DNA of 64,000 bases from Chryseobacterium daecheongense (GCA_027920525.1 CP115858.1:4774001-4838000); one strand, 5' to 3'. Shown: positions 33,564-43,429, numbered from the stretch's first letter. Made by a program: numbers and translations. The notes: a model not told the origin generated them from the letters alone.

Positions 33564-34568
33564 TTACTTCCTTAGTTTACTAAATGAAGCCATCAGGTAA
33601 AATAAAAACGGCAGAATAAATAAAGATCCTAACATTAATGCCCACGCTAAAGCAGAAATTGTTTTCGGAGCTGCTACATGTTCTAATAATGAAAGATGCT
33701 GCCCATTCCCTAATAATATGATATCAGGGTTATGCTGATACGTTGCGGCCACCAGGATCATAATAACCTGGAATCCTGCTAAGGCACGAACGGGAAGGAG
33801 CTTCCGTTGTTTCATAGCCCGGAAAATCAATAACAGTGCTATCGTTGCAAAGGCAATTGCCATAATTCCCAAAGGTTTGGAGAAAACCCAGGTAACTAGA
33901 GGAATGCCCGAAAGATACGCTGAAAGAAAAACCAGAGCTCCGGTGATCACTACAAAGATCATCGTTTGTTTGGATTTTCTGATCATCAGATTAAGTTGCA
34001 CACGATCCTTGGTTTCCCTAAGAGAAAATATTGAAGCAAGATAGGCACAGAGGGCCACTGTAAATAAACCAACGGTCACTCCGAACCAATTCAGCCAGCT
34101 GAAAATATAGAGATCCAGAAAAGTGGTGGCGTCCGGATTAATGGATTGGGAAACTGTAGCTGCCGCAATCAGCCCTAAGAAAAAAGGAGTGAGAAGGCTT
34201 GCATAATAAAAAATGTGAGTATATAAAAACTGCCAGTCATCTTTCACCGCATCATAATGCCTGAATGTAAAAGCGGTACCTCTTGCAATAATTCCTACAA
34301 GCATAAGAACTAACGGAATATGCAGGTAAGTGGACATCGTTGTGTAAATTTCAGGAAATCCTACAAACAGGATCACAATAGCAATAATCACCCACATATG
34401 ATTCGCTTCCCAAACCGGAGCGATTGATTCATACATAATCTCCTCTGTTTTATGACGGGATTTTTTATTGGTAAATAACTCTACGATCCCTGCGCCAAAA
34501 TCAGCTCCTCCCAAGATTACATACAGGCAAATTGACAGCCAAAGAAAGCCTATAACAACGTAGATCAT
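33564..34568 (-). CDS. cydB: Cytochrome bd oxidase subunit II
   Basis: A 334-residue inner-membrane protein with about eight to nine helices, CydB family. It opens with GFLWLSICLYVILGGADFGAGIVELF, the standard N-terminus, and has EANHMWVIIAIVILFVGFPEIYTT, YASLLTPFFLGLIAA and AGFQVIMILVAATYQHNPDII. With CydA it forms the oxygen-scavenging quinol oxidase. Its start overlaps cydA by four bases. It converges with the OmpA-domain gene with only three bases between stops and no obvious terminator. Confidence 0.93.
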   Translation of the reverse strand: MIYVVIGFLWLSICLYVILGGADFGAGIVELFTNKKSRHKTEEIMYESIAPVWEANHMWVIIAIVILFVGFPEIYTTMSTYLHIPLVLMLVGIIARGTAFTFRHYDAVKDDWQFLYTHIFYYASLLTPFFLGLIAAATVSQSINPDATTFLDLYIFSWLNWFGVTVGLFTVALCAYLASIFSLRETKDRVQLNLMIRKSKQTMIFVVITGALVFLSAYLSGIPLVTWVFSKPLGIMAIAFATIALLLIFRAMKQRKLLPVRALAGFQVIMILVAATYQHNPDIILLGNGQHLSLLEHVAAPKTISALAWALMLGSLFILPFLFYLMASFSKLRK

Positions 34569-35908
34569 GATTTTGTATTTTTAGCGTTAAACTGAATATC
34601 GGTAGGGTCATATAATTTCGGAACCATTTGAATTTGCCTTTTGAGAAGAAATATTAAAATCAATGACAGCGAAACAAAAATTGCGGTGAAGAAATAGAAG
34701 GAATACTGGATGCCCGGCATAGGTGTTACGGCATCTACAGTTCGCATAATACCATAAATAATCCAGGGCTGGCGGCCTACTTCTGTTACAGTCCAGCCTG
34801 CTTCCAATGCTATATATCCAAAAGGAGTGGCGATCAGAAATGTTTTCAGCAGCCAGTTCTTGCTCAGCCATTCTTTTTTAAAGAATAGTGAATAGACATA
34901 TAGAGAACCTATGCAGATCATTATGACACCAAAGAAGATCATGATCTGGAAAGAGTAGTGGACAACGGCAACAGGAGGCCATTCATCTCTGCTGAAATCA
35001 TTCAATCCCTTTACTTCGGCATTAAAATCATTACTGACGAGAAAACTTAATAATTTAGGGATCTTTAATGCATATTTGATTTCGCCTTTCTTTTCATCCG
35101 GAATTCCTCCGATCACAAAAGAGGCTCCCTTTTCTGTTTTAAAATGAGCTTCCATTGCAGCTAATTTTATAGGCTGTCTTTCTGCAACCGATTTAGCAGC
35201 GATATCACCACTTAAGGGAGCTCCGAAAGCTCCTATGAGGGCAAAACCTGCGGCAATTCTAAATGCTTTGGTGTGAAATTCCACATTTCTTTTTCGCATG
35301 ATTAAAAAAGCATGAACTCCTGCAACGGCAAAACCGGTTGCACAAAAGGCAGCTACCGTCATATGCAATGCCTGTGGAAACCAGGCTTCATTAAACATCG
35401 CTTTGATAGGATCTATATTTACATATTGTCCGTTGATATAATCAAATCCTGCGGGAGAGTTCATCCATGCATTGGCTGCAACGACAAGGATGCCGGAAGC
35501 CAATCCACTGAGTCCGACTAAAAATCCACAGAACCAGTGAAACCATTTGTTGAACTTATCCCATCCGTAAAGAAAAAAACCGATAGCAATTGCTTCGATA
35601 AAAAATGCTGTTCCTTCAAGAGAAAAAGGCATTCCGAAGATGGGGCCGGCGTGTTTCATGAACTGTGGCCAAAGAAGTCCCAATTCAAAAGAAAGCATAG
35701 TTCCGGAAACAGCTCCTGTTGCAAAAAGAATGGCGACTCCTTTGCTCCATGCTTTTGTAAGTCCCTTATATACTTCGTTTTTTGTTTTAAGGTATTTCCA
35801 GTGGGCAAAGGCCATTAAAAATGGCATAACCATACCTACACACGAAAATATAATGTGGAAGCCGAGGGACATGGCCATCTGGGCACGGGCTGCAATGAAA
35901 TCGTCCAT
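34565..35908 (-). CDS. cydA: Cytochrome bd oxidase subunit I
   Basis: A 447-residue subunit with about nine membrane helices carrying hemes b558, b595 and d. The first His ligand is in SLGFHIIFSCVGM, the quinol-site GRQPW motif is in EVGRQPWIIYGIMRT and the Met ligand region is near 325-345. The Q-loop is of the short type. It leads the cydAB pair. No TAnnTTTG is evident close upstream on the minus strand. Confidence 0.93.
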   Translation of the reverse strand: MDDFIAARAQMAMSLGFHIIFSCVGMVMPFLMAFAHWKYLKTKNEVYKGLTKAWSKGVAILFATGAVSGTMLSFELGLLWPQFMKHAGPIFGMPFSLEGTAFFIEAIAIGFFLYGWDKFNKWFHWFCGFLVGLSGLASGILVVAANAWMNSPAGFDYINGQYVNIDPIKAMFNEAWFPQALHMTVAAFCATGFAVAGVHAFLIMRKRNVEFHTKAFRIAAGFALIGAFGAPLSGDIAAKSVAERQPIKLAAMEAHFKTEKGASFVIGGIPDEKKGEIKYALKIPKLLSFLVSNDFNAEVKGLNDFSRDEWPPVAVVHYSFQIMIFFGVIMICIGSLYVYSLFFKKEWLSKNWLLKTFLIATPFGYIALEAGWTVTEVGRQPWIIYGIMRTVDAVTPMPGIQYSFYFFTAIFVSLSLILIFLLKRQIQMVPKLYDPTDIQFNAKNTKS

Positions 35909-36104
35909 AATATCAATTTTGAGTATATAAATTTAAGCATTAATTATAGAAGAATACATGATTTAAAACAGTTGATATTATTGAAAGGCAATATAACTTT
36001 GTATTTTTTTAAGATAAAAATGCCTTTGATTAGTGTTGAAAACTCCATCTTTTTTGACATATTTTAACTTTCATATCTCGAAAAAAATCACGATATTTGT
36101 AGGT

Positions 36105-36121
36105 CTTTGCAATTGGCAAAG
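36105..36121 (+). other. Hairpin in the gyrB leader
   Basis: CTTTGC (36105-36110) and GCAAAG (36116-36121) flank AATTG, forming a 6-bp hairpin 14 bases before the gyrB ATG. GATATTTG (36092-36099) just upstream resembles the -7 box with one mismatch, so the hairpin would sit at the 5-prime end of the mRNA. Confidence 0.3.
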
Positions 36122-36135
36122 TTTAATAATTTGAT

Positions 36136-38070
36136 ATGAGTCAGAAACAATATACAGCTAGTAGTATTCAGGCATTGGAAGGAATGGAGCACGTTCGTAT
36201 GCGTCCTTCAATGTACATTGGTGATGTAGGAGTAAGAGGTCTCCATCATTTGGTTTATGAAGTAGTAGATAACTCTATTGACGAAGCGTTAGCAGGATAC
36301 TGCGATACCATTTTCGTTAGCATTAAAGAAGGAAACGGAATCGAAGTAATGGATAACGGTAGAGGTATTCCGGTTGACTTCCACGAAAAAGAACAAAAAT
36401 CTGCTCTTGAAGTTGTAATGACGAAGATCGGAGCAGGAGGTAAGTTCGATAAAGATTCCTATAAGGTTTCCGGAGGTCTTCATGGTGTTGGGGTATCTTG
36501 TGTGAATGCACTTTCCAATGAAATGATTACAACCGTATACAGAGACGGAAACGTTTACCAGCAGGTATATTCCAAAGGAAAAGCACAAACGGGAGTTGAA
36601 GAAATAGGGAATAGTGACAAAAGAGGAACTAAGCAGTTCTTCCAGCCTGATGATACCATTTTCACTGAATTAGTATATAACTATGATACGTTAGCAAGCC
36701 GTTTACGAGAGCTTTCTTATCTTAATAAAGGTATTACCATTACCCTTACCGATGAAAGAGAGACTCTGGAAGATGGTTCTTTCAAATCAGAAGTCTTTCA
36801 TTCCGAAGGCGGTTTAAAGGAATTTGTTGCCTACATTGACGGAAGCCGTGAGGCCATTATGGAGAATGTAATCTTCATGGAGGGCGAAAGAGATGATATT
36901 CCGGTTGAAGTGGCAATGCGTTACAATACTTCATTTAATGAGAATCTTCACTCTTACGTTAATAATATCAATACCCATGAAGGGGGAACACACCTTGCGG
37001 GTTTCAGACGTGCATTAACGAGGACCTTAAAGAAATATGCCGATGATCTGGGGATCCCTCAGAAAGAAAAGGTAGAAATTACGGGAGATGACTTCCGTGA
37101 AGGTCTTACAGCCGTGGTTTCCGTAAAAGTAATGGAACCGCAGTTTGAAGGGCAAACTAAAACAAAATTGGGTAATTCCGAAGTTTCCGGAGCAGTTGAT
37201 AAAATTGTGGGGGAAATGCTTACGAACTTCTTAGAAGAAAATCCTAACGAAGCTAAAATTATCGTTCAGAAGGTTGTTTTAGCAGCAAAAGCAAGACAGG
37301 CTGCGAAAAAAGCCCGTGAAATGGTTCAGAGAAAATCTCCGATGGGAGGTTCCGGACTTCCTGGGAAATTGTCCGACTGTTCTTCTAAAAGTCCTGAAGA
37401 ATCTGAAATATTCCTTGTTGAGGGAGATTCCGCAGGAGGTACTGCAAAACAAGGACGTGACAGACATTTCCAGGCTATCCTTCCATTAAGAGGTAAAATT
37501 TTGAACGTTGAAAAGTCTATGCTTCATAAAGTTTATGATAATGAGGAAATTAAAAATATTTACACAGCTCTTGGGGTTTCTGTAGGAACGGAAGAAGACA
37601 GCAAGGCGTTGAATATGGCGAAACTGAGATATCATAAGATTGTCATCATGACCGATGCCGATATTGACGGTTCCCACATTTCTACATTGATTCTGACATT
37701 CTTCTTCAGATATATGAAAGAATTGATTGAAAATGGTTATATCTATATCGCTCAACCGCCTTTATATTTATTGAAGAAAGGTAACAAAAAAGTGTATGCC
37801 TATAATGAAAAAGAGCGTGAGGAATTTACTCTGGATATGTCTCCGGATGGAAAAGGAGTAGAGGTACAACGTTACAAAGGTCTTGGGGAAATGAATCCTG
37901 AGCAGCTTTGGGAAACGACCTTAAATCCTGAGCATAGAATATTGAAACAGGTAACTATTGATAATGCTGTAGAAGCAGATAGTGTTTTCTCTATGTTGAT
38001 GGGAGATGAAGTTCCGCCAAGAAGAGAGTTTATTGAGAAAAATGCAAAATATGCTAAAATTGATGCATAA
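36136..38070 (+). CDS. gyrB: DNA gyrase subunit B
   Basis: A 644-residue ATPase subunit of DNA gyrase. Seen: the GHKL ATPase domain with RPSMYIGDVG, EVVDNSIDEALAGYC, DNGRGIPVD and GGLHGVGVSCVNALS (residues 1-220), the transducer domain (to about 390), then the TOPRIM domain with EGDSAGGTAKQGRDRHFQAI and DADIDGSHI, and the C-terminal YKGLGEMNPEQLWETT. Length is typical for Bacteroidota, without the insertion of the E. coli protein. Followed by its own terminator. gyrA is not in the window. Confidence 0.97.
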   Translation: MSQKQYTASSIQALEGMEHVRMRPSMYIGDVGVRGLHHLVYEVVDNSIDEALAGYCDTIFVSIKEGNGIEVMDNGRGIPVDFHEKEQKSALEVVMTKIGAGGKFDKDSYKVSGGLHGVGVSCVNALSNEMITTVYRDGNVYQQVYSKGKAQTGVEEIGNSDKRGTKQFFQPDDTIFTELVYNYDTLASRLRELSYLNKGITITLTDERETLEDGSFKSEVFHSEGGLKEFVAYIDGSREAIMENVIFMEGERDDIPVEVAMRYNTSFNENLHSYVNNINTHEGGTHLAGFRRALTRTLKKYADDLGIPQKEKVEITGDDFREGLTAVVSVKVMEPQFEGQTKTKLGNSEVSGAVDKIVGEMLTNFLEENPNEAKIIVQKVVLAAKARQAAKKAREMVQRKSPMGGSGLPGKLSDCSSKSPEESEIFLVEGDSAGGTAKQGRDRHFQAILPLRGKILNVEKSMLHKVYDNEEIKNIYTALGVSVGTEEDSKALNMAKLRYHKIVIMTDADIDGSHISTLILTFFFRYMKELIENGYIYIAQPPLYLLKKGNKKVYAYNEKEREEFTLDMSPDGKGVEVQRYKGLGEMNPEQLWETTLNPEHRILKQVTIDNAVEADSVFSMLMGDEVPPRREFIEKNAKYAKIDA

Positions 38071-38094
38071 TTTATTTTTCTAAAAAATATAATG

Positions 38095-38123
38095 AAAAAG
38101 GCTCCGTTATGGAGCCTTTTTTT
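38095..38123 (+). terminator. Terminator of gyrB
   Basis: AAAAGGCTCC and GGAGCCTTTT form a stem around GTTAT, with a run of seven T. Confidence 0.85.
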
Positions 38124-38163
38124 GTCTTCGAAAATTAAATTTTAACATTTATTAAGATTTCAT

Positions 38164-38171
38164 TACTTTTG
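38164..38171 (+). promoter_or_regulatory. -7 promoter box of the DUF3857 pair
   Basis: TACTTTTG, exact TAnnTTTG match, 17 bases before the ATG at 38189. Confidence 0.5.
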
Positions 38172-38188
38172 TTAAATTTTTTAAAACA

Positions 38189-40081
38189 ATGATGAAAATC
38201 TTAACAGTTGGTGCCGTTTGTATTGCTTCTCTTTACTACGCCCAAAGCTATCCGGTGTCAGCAATCCCGGAGAATTTAAAGAAGGATGCCAATGCGGTGA
38301 TCCGAAAAGATTTTACCACGATCCAAATCAACAAGATAGATGAGGTAAAATATCAGATAAATACCGTAACTACGGTTTTAAATAAAGACGGGGATTCCCA
38401 GGCTCATGCTTATATTCCATATGACAAAGGAGATCATATTTCTGACGTAAAAGTTACAGTGTATGACGAATCCGGTAAAAAAATAAAGTCTTATTCCAAA
38501 TCGGATTTCGGAGACTTTGCTAACAATTCCCAGGGAGTCTTTTATTCGGATAGCAGATATTTATCATTGGCTTATACTCCGACCCAATATCCTTATACAC
38601 TCGAGTTTTCGTACCAGATCACTAATGAAAACACTATTTTCATACCGGATTTTGTACCTTTTTCAGGCACCAATGTAGCATTGGAGGAAAGCCAGTTTAA
38701 GATTCTTAATAATTCAGGTATTGAGCTCCGTACAAAAACTTATCCTTCGAAGTACAATTATACTACGGTTGCAGAAAGCAGTAATGGGGCAGAAAAAGTA
38801 TATTCATATAAAAATGTTCCTGCAATAGAAGATGTTTCTTTACTTCCTTCACCACTTAAGATCTTACCTAAAGTCAGTTTTTCACTGGCAAAATTCAATC
38901 TGGAAGGAAAGCAGGGAAGTATTACGAGCTGGAAAGATTTCGGATCCTGGTATTATAATAGCATTTTGCAACCTGTATCTGTTTCCACGCCCTCTATAAA
39001 AGCTGATGTTGCAGCACTTAATTTACAAGGGTCCACAGAAGAAAAGGTGAGAAAACTGTATCAGTATATGCAGGGTAAAACCCGATATATATTTGTTGCG
39101 CTGGGAATTGGGGGATGGCAGCCTATGATGCCGGATGAAGTACAGAAAAAAGGATATGGCGACTGTAAAGGGTTATCCAATTATATGAAGACCTTACTTG
39201 ATGAAGCAGGAATTCCATCATACTATTGTACTATCAATTCAGGCTCTTCACCGGTGTCCTTCGATAAAGATTTTCCAAAAATGGGAGGGAACCATGTTAT
39301 TTTAATGGTACCTACTGAAAAGGGAAACATATGGCTGGAAAATACATCCCAGCAAATTGCTTTTAACCATTTGAGCTACAGTACAACAGACCGAAATGTT
39401 CTTTTGGTTAAAAAGGATGGAATTGAAGTGATGGATACGCCTTCATATTCTGCAGAACAAAATAAAGAAAAGCAAATCCTTAAAATTAAGCTTAATGAAG
39501 ATAATAGTATTGCAGGAAAAGGAGAGTTTGCTTTTACAGGCAGTCAATATGATTATAACTTAAGATTTGCCACATTATCTCCTAAGGAGAAAAATGAATC
39601 AGTAAAAAGCCTTTTAAATATTTTACATTTTGAAAATATTGAAATGAAAGATTTTATTAATGACAGGGATAATGCAGTTATAAAATATAATCTTGATTTT
39701 AAGGCTAATAACTATTCCAAGAATGCCGGAAGCAGTATGGTATTCCGAGCGGTACCTATCTTTTCTGATAATAATTATAAAGCAGATGATAAAAGGGAAT
39801 TGCCGTTTGAGATCATGCAGTCTTTTGAAGATGAATATAAGGTTACATTTGAAATTCCTAAAAATTATAAGATCGATGAGGTTCCTGAGGATGTAAAACT
39901 TCCGTCTGAGTTTGGAACCTATCAGCTTAACTTTATAAAGAACGGACAAGAGCTTACCGTTACCAGGACTATTCATGTGAATAAAGGAATGTATCCTAAA
40001 GAAAAATACAATGATTACATCAAATTCAGAAAGAAAACCATAAACATGGACAATTCTAAAATTCTAATAACTAAAATCTAA
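38189..40081 (+). CDS. DUF3857 and transglutaminase-like protein
   Basis: A 630-residue exported protein (signal peptide MMKILTVGAVCIASLYYAQ). The N-terminal DUF3857 domain covers about 50-220. The transglutaminase-like domain (about 270-400) has nucleophile Cys in KKGYGDCKGLSNYMKTLL, His in GGNHVILMV and the acidic residue in IWLENTSQ, so a papain-like triad is complete. A C-terminal beta region ends with a YPKEKYNDYIKF block. The role is unknown; such proteins are common in Bacteroidota envelopes. Three bases before a paralogue, forming an operon. Confidence 0.85.
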   Translation: MMKILTVGAVCIASLYYAQSYPVSAIPENLKKDANAVIRKDFTTIQINKIDEVKYQINTVTTVLNKDGDSQAHAYIPYDKGDHISDVKVTVYDESGKKIKSYSKSDFGDFANNSQGVFYSDSRYLSLAYTPTQYPYTLEFSYQITNENTIFIPDFVPFSGTNVALEESQFKILNNSGIELRTKTYPSKYNYTTVAESSNGAEKVYSYKNVPAIEDVSLLPSPLKILPKVSFSLAKFNLEGKQGSITSWKDFGSWYYNSILQPVSVSTPSIKADVAALNLQGSTEEKVRKLYQYMQGKTRYIFVALGIGGWQPMMPDEVQKKGYGDCKGLSNYMKTLLDEAGIPSYYCTINSGSSPVSFDKDFPKMGGNHVILMVPTEKGNIWLENTSQQIAFNHLSYSTTDRNVLLVKKDGIEVMDTPSYSAEQNKEKQILKIKLNEDNSIAGKGEFAFTGSQYDYNLRFATLSPKEKNESVKSLLNILHFENIEMKDFINDRDNAVIKYNLDFKANNYSKNAGSSMVFRAVPIFSDNNYKADDKRELPFEIMQSFEDEYKVTFEIPKNYKIDEVPEDVKLPSEFGTYQLNFIKNGQELTVTRTIHVNKGMYPKEKYNDYIKFRKKTINMDNSKILITKI

Positions 40082-40083
40082 GC

Positions 40084-42012
40084 ATGAAAAAAATTATATT
40101 CGTCATTTTGAGTTCAATCAGTGTTGTTTGCCTCAAAGCCCAAAAACAGGAATTTCTCAACCCGCCTAAATTTAATGATACCGATTTATCAAAGCAAAAA
40201 TCATTGCTGGAAGAAAATGCTCCAGCGGAAATTTTGTATAAATCAGTGTCTTTTAATATAGATTCCAATAATGGTACTTTGGAGAAAAGGGCCTTTTACA
40301 GGGTGAAGATTTATGATAAAGAAAAAGCCGAAGACTGGCTTAATCTTGAAGTGCCCCTTTATCAGGATGGCAGCAGCCAGGAAAGCTTATCTAAAATGAA
40401 AGCTTATACCTATAATCTTGAAAACGGAAATGTGGTCACGACTAAAGTAGATAAAAGTTCAAAGTACAAGAGTAAAGAAAATAAGTATATATCGGTTACC
40501 AAATTTGCTTTTCCTAATGTAAAAAACGGTTCTGTTATTGAATACCAGTATGAGATCACGTCTCCGTTCCTGTATTCCATTCCGGAAATATTAATAGAAT
40601 CTGATACGCCATCATTATATACTGAATATATTCTGGATACTCCTTCCAATATTGCATATAATATCAATTATACAGGATCACTAAGTCCGAAATACAAGCA
40701 GGTTGAGGAAAAGATTCTGTATGGCTCCAATTACAGAACGTATCGTTTCGGGTATGAAAACCTGAAAGGTTTTAAAACGGAGAAATTCATAAAAAATGAT
40801 AGAAATTACAGAACGAAGATCAGTGCGGAATTGCATTCCACCAATTTTAAAGAACTGAAGTTGTATTCATCATCCTGGGAGAAGATCAAAGAAAGGTTAT
40901 ATGAGAATGAAGATTTTGGGGGAGAACTGAAAAGAACAAAATTGGCGAAAGAAAATATGCCTTCAGGAATTTCGGGGCTTACAGATATGGACAAGGCGGA
41001 TGCTATTTTTAAATATGTCCAAAAGGCCTTTACCTGGAATAAATATTCGGGAGTAAGGACAGAAGATGGAATAAAAAAACTTCTCGAAACAAAAACCGGA
41101 AACGCTGCGGAGATCAATCTTTTTTTAATCATGATGCTTAGAGAAGCAGGATTAAAGGCAGATCCGTTATTGATCTCTACTGTTAGTAACGGAATGATCA
41201 ATATTGCATCTCCGAATGTCTCGAATTTAAACTTTGTCCTGGCAGCCGTTAAAATTAAAGACCAATATCATTTATATGATGCTACATCCAAGCAATCTTC
41301 AAGGGATATGCTGCCTCCAAGAGATTGGAATCAATTTGGGATCCTGGCTCCAAAGGAAAAAGTACAGGAATTATCTATGACCAATGCACAACCAAGTTTT
41401 ACTTACCTTACGGCTGAGGCTAAGATCAATGAAGATGGAAGCATTTCCGGAACTTATTCCGACAAAGATACAGGTAGCTATGCGATGTTTGCCAAAGAAA
41501 GCTATGACGAGAATATGGATAAATACAAAAAGCAGTACAAGGAAAACTTTGCTATTGATTTTACGGATATTAACTCAAAAGTTCTAGAAAATGGTGATTT
41601 TGAAAGTACAATGAAATTTACATCAGAAAACCTGATCGATAGAATAGGGAAAAAAATGATCATTAATCCTATGCTGTTTCTTAATAAAAACTCCAATGAA
41701 TTTGATCAGACCGATGAAAGAAAATACCCCATAGATTTTATATCAGCCTACACAAGAACGAAAAAAATCATTTTCGAAATTCCCGAAGGTTATGTTATTG
41801 AAGAAATGCCAAAAAATAAAAAGATAATAACGGATGATAAGGAGATTGAATACAGCTATGTTGCAGAGCAAAAAGGAAATAAACTGGAGGTCACCTCAAA
41901 GACCAAAGTAAGCAGTCCGGATTATCCTAAAGATTATTATCCCGCATTTAAGCAGATTTGGGGAGTAGCTTCAAAAAGTGAAAATCAGGTGATAAGTTTA
42001 ATTAAAAAATAA
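40084..42012 (+). CDS. DUF3857 protein, transglutaminase-like without nucleophile
   Basis: A 642-residue exported paralogue of the preceding protein (signal peptide MKKIIFVILSSISVVCLKAQ). The DUF3857 domain, transglutaminase-like region and C-terminal YPKDYYPAFKQIW block are in the same order. In the region matching GDCKG of the neighbour it reads KTGNAAEINLFLIMML, without Cys, and the His position reads LNFVLAAVK, so cysteine catalysis is lost while YDATSKQ keeps the acidic residue. It may be a binding or scaffold partner of the active paralogue. Confidence 0.8.
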   Translation: MKKIIFVILSSISVVCLKAQKQEFLNPPKFNDTDLSKQKSLLEENAPAEILYKSVSFNIDSNNGTLEKRAFYRVKIYDKEKAEDWLNLEVPLYQDGSSQESLSKMKAYTYNLENGNVVTTKVDKSSKYKSKENKYISVTKFAFPNVKNGSVIEYQYEITSPFLYSIPEILIESDTPSLYTEYILDTPSNIAYNINYTGSLSPKYKQVEEKILYGSNYRTYRFGYENLKGFKTEKFIKNDRNYRTKISAELHSTNFKELKLYSSSWEKIKERLYENEDFGGELKRTKLAKENMPSGISGLTDMDKADAIFKYVQKAFTWNKYSGVRTEDGIKKLLETKTGNAAEINLFLIMMLREAGLKADPLLISTVSNGMINIASPNVSNLNFVLAAVKIKDQYHLYDATSKQSSRDMLPPRDWNQFGILAPKEKVQELSMTNAQPSFTYLTAEAKINEDGSISGTYSDKDTGSYAMFAKESYDENMDKYKKQYKENFAIDFTDINSKVLENGDFESTMKFTSENLIDRIGKKMIINPMLFLNKNSNEFDQTDERKYPIDFISAYTRTKKIIFEIPEGYVIEEMPKNKKIITDDKEIEYSYVAEQKGNKLEVTSKTKVSSPDYPKDYYPAFKQIWGVASKSENQVISLIKK

Positions 42013-42015
42013 ATT

Positions 42016-42042
42016 AAAAGCTTCTATTTATAGAAGCTTTTT
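42016..42042 (+). terminator. Terminator after the DUF3857 pair
   Basis: AAAAGCTTCTA and TAGAAGCTTTT form a perfect stem with T-run. Confidence 0.8.
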
Positions 42043-42045
42043 CGT

Positions 42046-42053
42046 TATATTTG
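42046..42053 (+). promoter_or_regulatory. -7 promoter box of the DUF5684-like gene
   Basis: TATATTTG, exact TAnnTTTG match, directly behind a terminator. It overlaps an in-frame TTG at 42051 and so rules out that codon as start. Confidence 0.55.
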
Positions 42054-42077
42054 AGCAAACCAATAAAAATTAATAAT

Positions 42078-42491
42078 ATGTTAACTCTTTTACAAACAGA
42101 TCCTTACGATGGGATGGATTCTGCGGCAGCGGCCGGAATTGGAATCGGAATGTTATTCTTTTATCTGATTATATATCTGTTCTATGGATATTGTATGTAT
42201 AAAATATTTCAGAAAGCTGGGCGCCAAGATGCATGGGCGGCTTTCATTCCTATTTATAACATCATCGTTTTGCTTGATATTGTAAAGAAACCGGCTTGGT
42301 GGATTATTTTATTTTTTATTCCGTTTGTTAACCTGTTTGCATCATGGATGGTTAATGATGGTCTTGCCAAAGGATTTAGCAAAGAAACGCCTTTATACAC
42401 GATTCTTTTATTCTTCTTAGGATTTATATTCATTCCTGTTTTAGCTTTTGGGAATGATCAATTTGAAAGCCAGAAAATACCGGCGAACTAA
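42078..42491 (+). CDS. Small membrane protein, DUF5684-like
   Basis: A 137-residue inner-membrane protein with three hydrophobic helices (about 18-40, 62-85, 105-125). The segment KIFQKAGRQDAWAAFIPIYNIIVLLDIVKKPAWWIILF is typical of DUF5684-like signal-peptidase-associated proteins. Function unknown. ATG 42078 is chosen because the upstream TTG lies in the promoter. Monocistronic between two terminators. Confidence 0.7.
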   Translation: MLTLLQTDPYDGMDSAAAAGIGIGMLFFYLIIYLFYGYCMYKIFQKAGRQDAWAAFIPIYNIIVLLDIVKKPAWWIILFFIPFVNLFASWMVNDGLAKGFSKETPLYTILLFFLGFIFIPVLAFGNDQFESQKIPAN

Positions 42492-42511
42492 AAAAATTCA
42501 TTATAATTTAC

Positions 42512-42539
42512 AAAACCATTCATTTTGTGAATGGTTTTT
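42512..42539 (+). terminator. Terminator of the DUF5684-like gene
   Basis: AAAACCATTCA and TGAATGGTTTTT form a stem around a 5-base loop with T-run. Confidence 0.8.
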
Positions 42540-42563
42540 GTATTGACATCACAAATATAGAAT

Positions 42564-43385
42564 ATGAAAAATACAATTGCAGCTATTTTGCTTTCCTCGT
42601 TCTTTGCTCTGGCAGCGTGTAAAAAGAATGAAAAAAAGGATTCATCGACAGAAAAAACAGAAGTGAATCAGTCCGAAAAATTTGTAGTCGATTCAGTAAA
42701 AGTTAGCGACTCTACGAAGGTCAATGATTCTTTAACTGTAAAATATACTTCGAAACTTTTAGTATTTCCTTCTTTGAAAGACCAAAAGCTCCTGGACAGC
42801 ATCTATTTTATCAATAAAGGGGCAACAGATTTTTCTAAAAACGGGATTCAGTCCTACCTGGAAAGAGAAAAGGCAGAATATTTCAATTCTATCAAGAAGG
42901 AGGCGAAGGATCTTGGAGTATCATTTCCTCAGGAATGGTATACCAGTAACTATATGAATCTGAAATCCACAACCAATGATTATATGCACATTGAATATGT
43001 TTACAGTGCGTATGAAGGGGGAGCCCACGATAATTACGGGTTTTCCGAGCGGGTGTTTGACCTGAAAAACAATAAGAAAGTACAGTTGGCGGATATTACC
43101 ACCATGCCTAAAAAACAAATTGAGGGAATTCTGATGAAGAATATCAATAAGATGAATAGTGGAACGACCGATGAGAAAGGAGAGGTGAAAAATTCTGATA
43201 TGCTCCTGGTAGAAGTAATTCCTGCAAGTAGCAATTTCTACTTTGATGATAAGAACCTGTATTTCCATTATAGTCCATACGAAATTGCAGCTTTCGCAGC
43301 TGGAGACATCACAATCCCCGTATCATGGGAGGATCTTAAAGGGACGCTTAAGCCCGAGTTTAAAGAAAGAATGAAAATTAAATAA
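42564..43385 (+). CDS. DUF3298/DUF4163 domain lipoprotein
   Basis: A 273-residue lipoprotein (lipobox ALAAC, Cys19) with a charged, Ser/Thr-rich linker to about residue 65. It is followed by a DUF4163-DUF3298 pair as in RsiV-type proteins: YVYSAYEGGAHDNYGFSERVFDLKNNKKVQLADIT is the typical DUF3298 opening and FYFDDKNLYFHYSPYEIAAFAAGDITIPVSW its end. RsiV homologues bind lysozyme; here there is no anti-sigma part, so only envelope location and possible ligand binding can be claimed. Confidence 0.8.
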   Translation: MKNTIAAILLSSFFALAACKKNEKKDSSTEKTEVNQSEKFVVDSVKVSDSTKVNDSLTVKYTSKLLVFPSLKDQKLLDSIYFINKGATDFSKNGIQSYLEREKAEYFNSIKKEAKDLGVSFPQEWYTSNYMNLKSTTNDYMHIEYVYSAYEGGAHDNYGFSERVFDLKNNKKVQLADITTMPKKQIEGILMKNINKMNSGTTDEKGEVKNSDMLLVEVIPASSNFYFDDKNLYFHYSPYEIAAFAAGDITIPVSWEDLKGTLKPEFKERMKIK

Positions 43386-43390
43386 GAATA

Positions 43391-43417
43391 ATGCTTCCAA
43401 ATCAGGAAGCATTTTTT
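43391..43417 (+). terminator. Terminator of the DUF3298 gene
   Basis: ATGCTTCC and GGAAGCAT form an 8-bp stem around AAATCA, followed by six T. Confidence 0.75.
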
Positions 43418-43424
43418 ATTTTTG
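43417..43424 (+). promoter_or_regulatory. -7 promoter box of the lipid kinase gene
   Basis: TATTTTTG, exact TAnnTTTG match, followed by CTGTA and ATG 43430. The same TTTG-CTGTA-ATG order is found before the Rrf2 gene, and predicts a leaderless mRNA. Confidence 0.5.
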
Positions 43425-43429
43425 CTGTA

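Noticed and set aside
35909..36135. TAACTTTG at 35994-36001 as gyrB promoter
   Set aside because: It lies 135 bases before gyrB, with a closer -7-like box at 36092-36099; no evidence decides for it.
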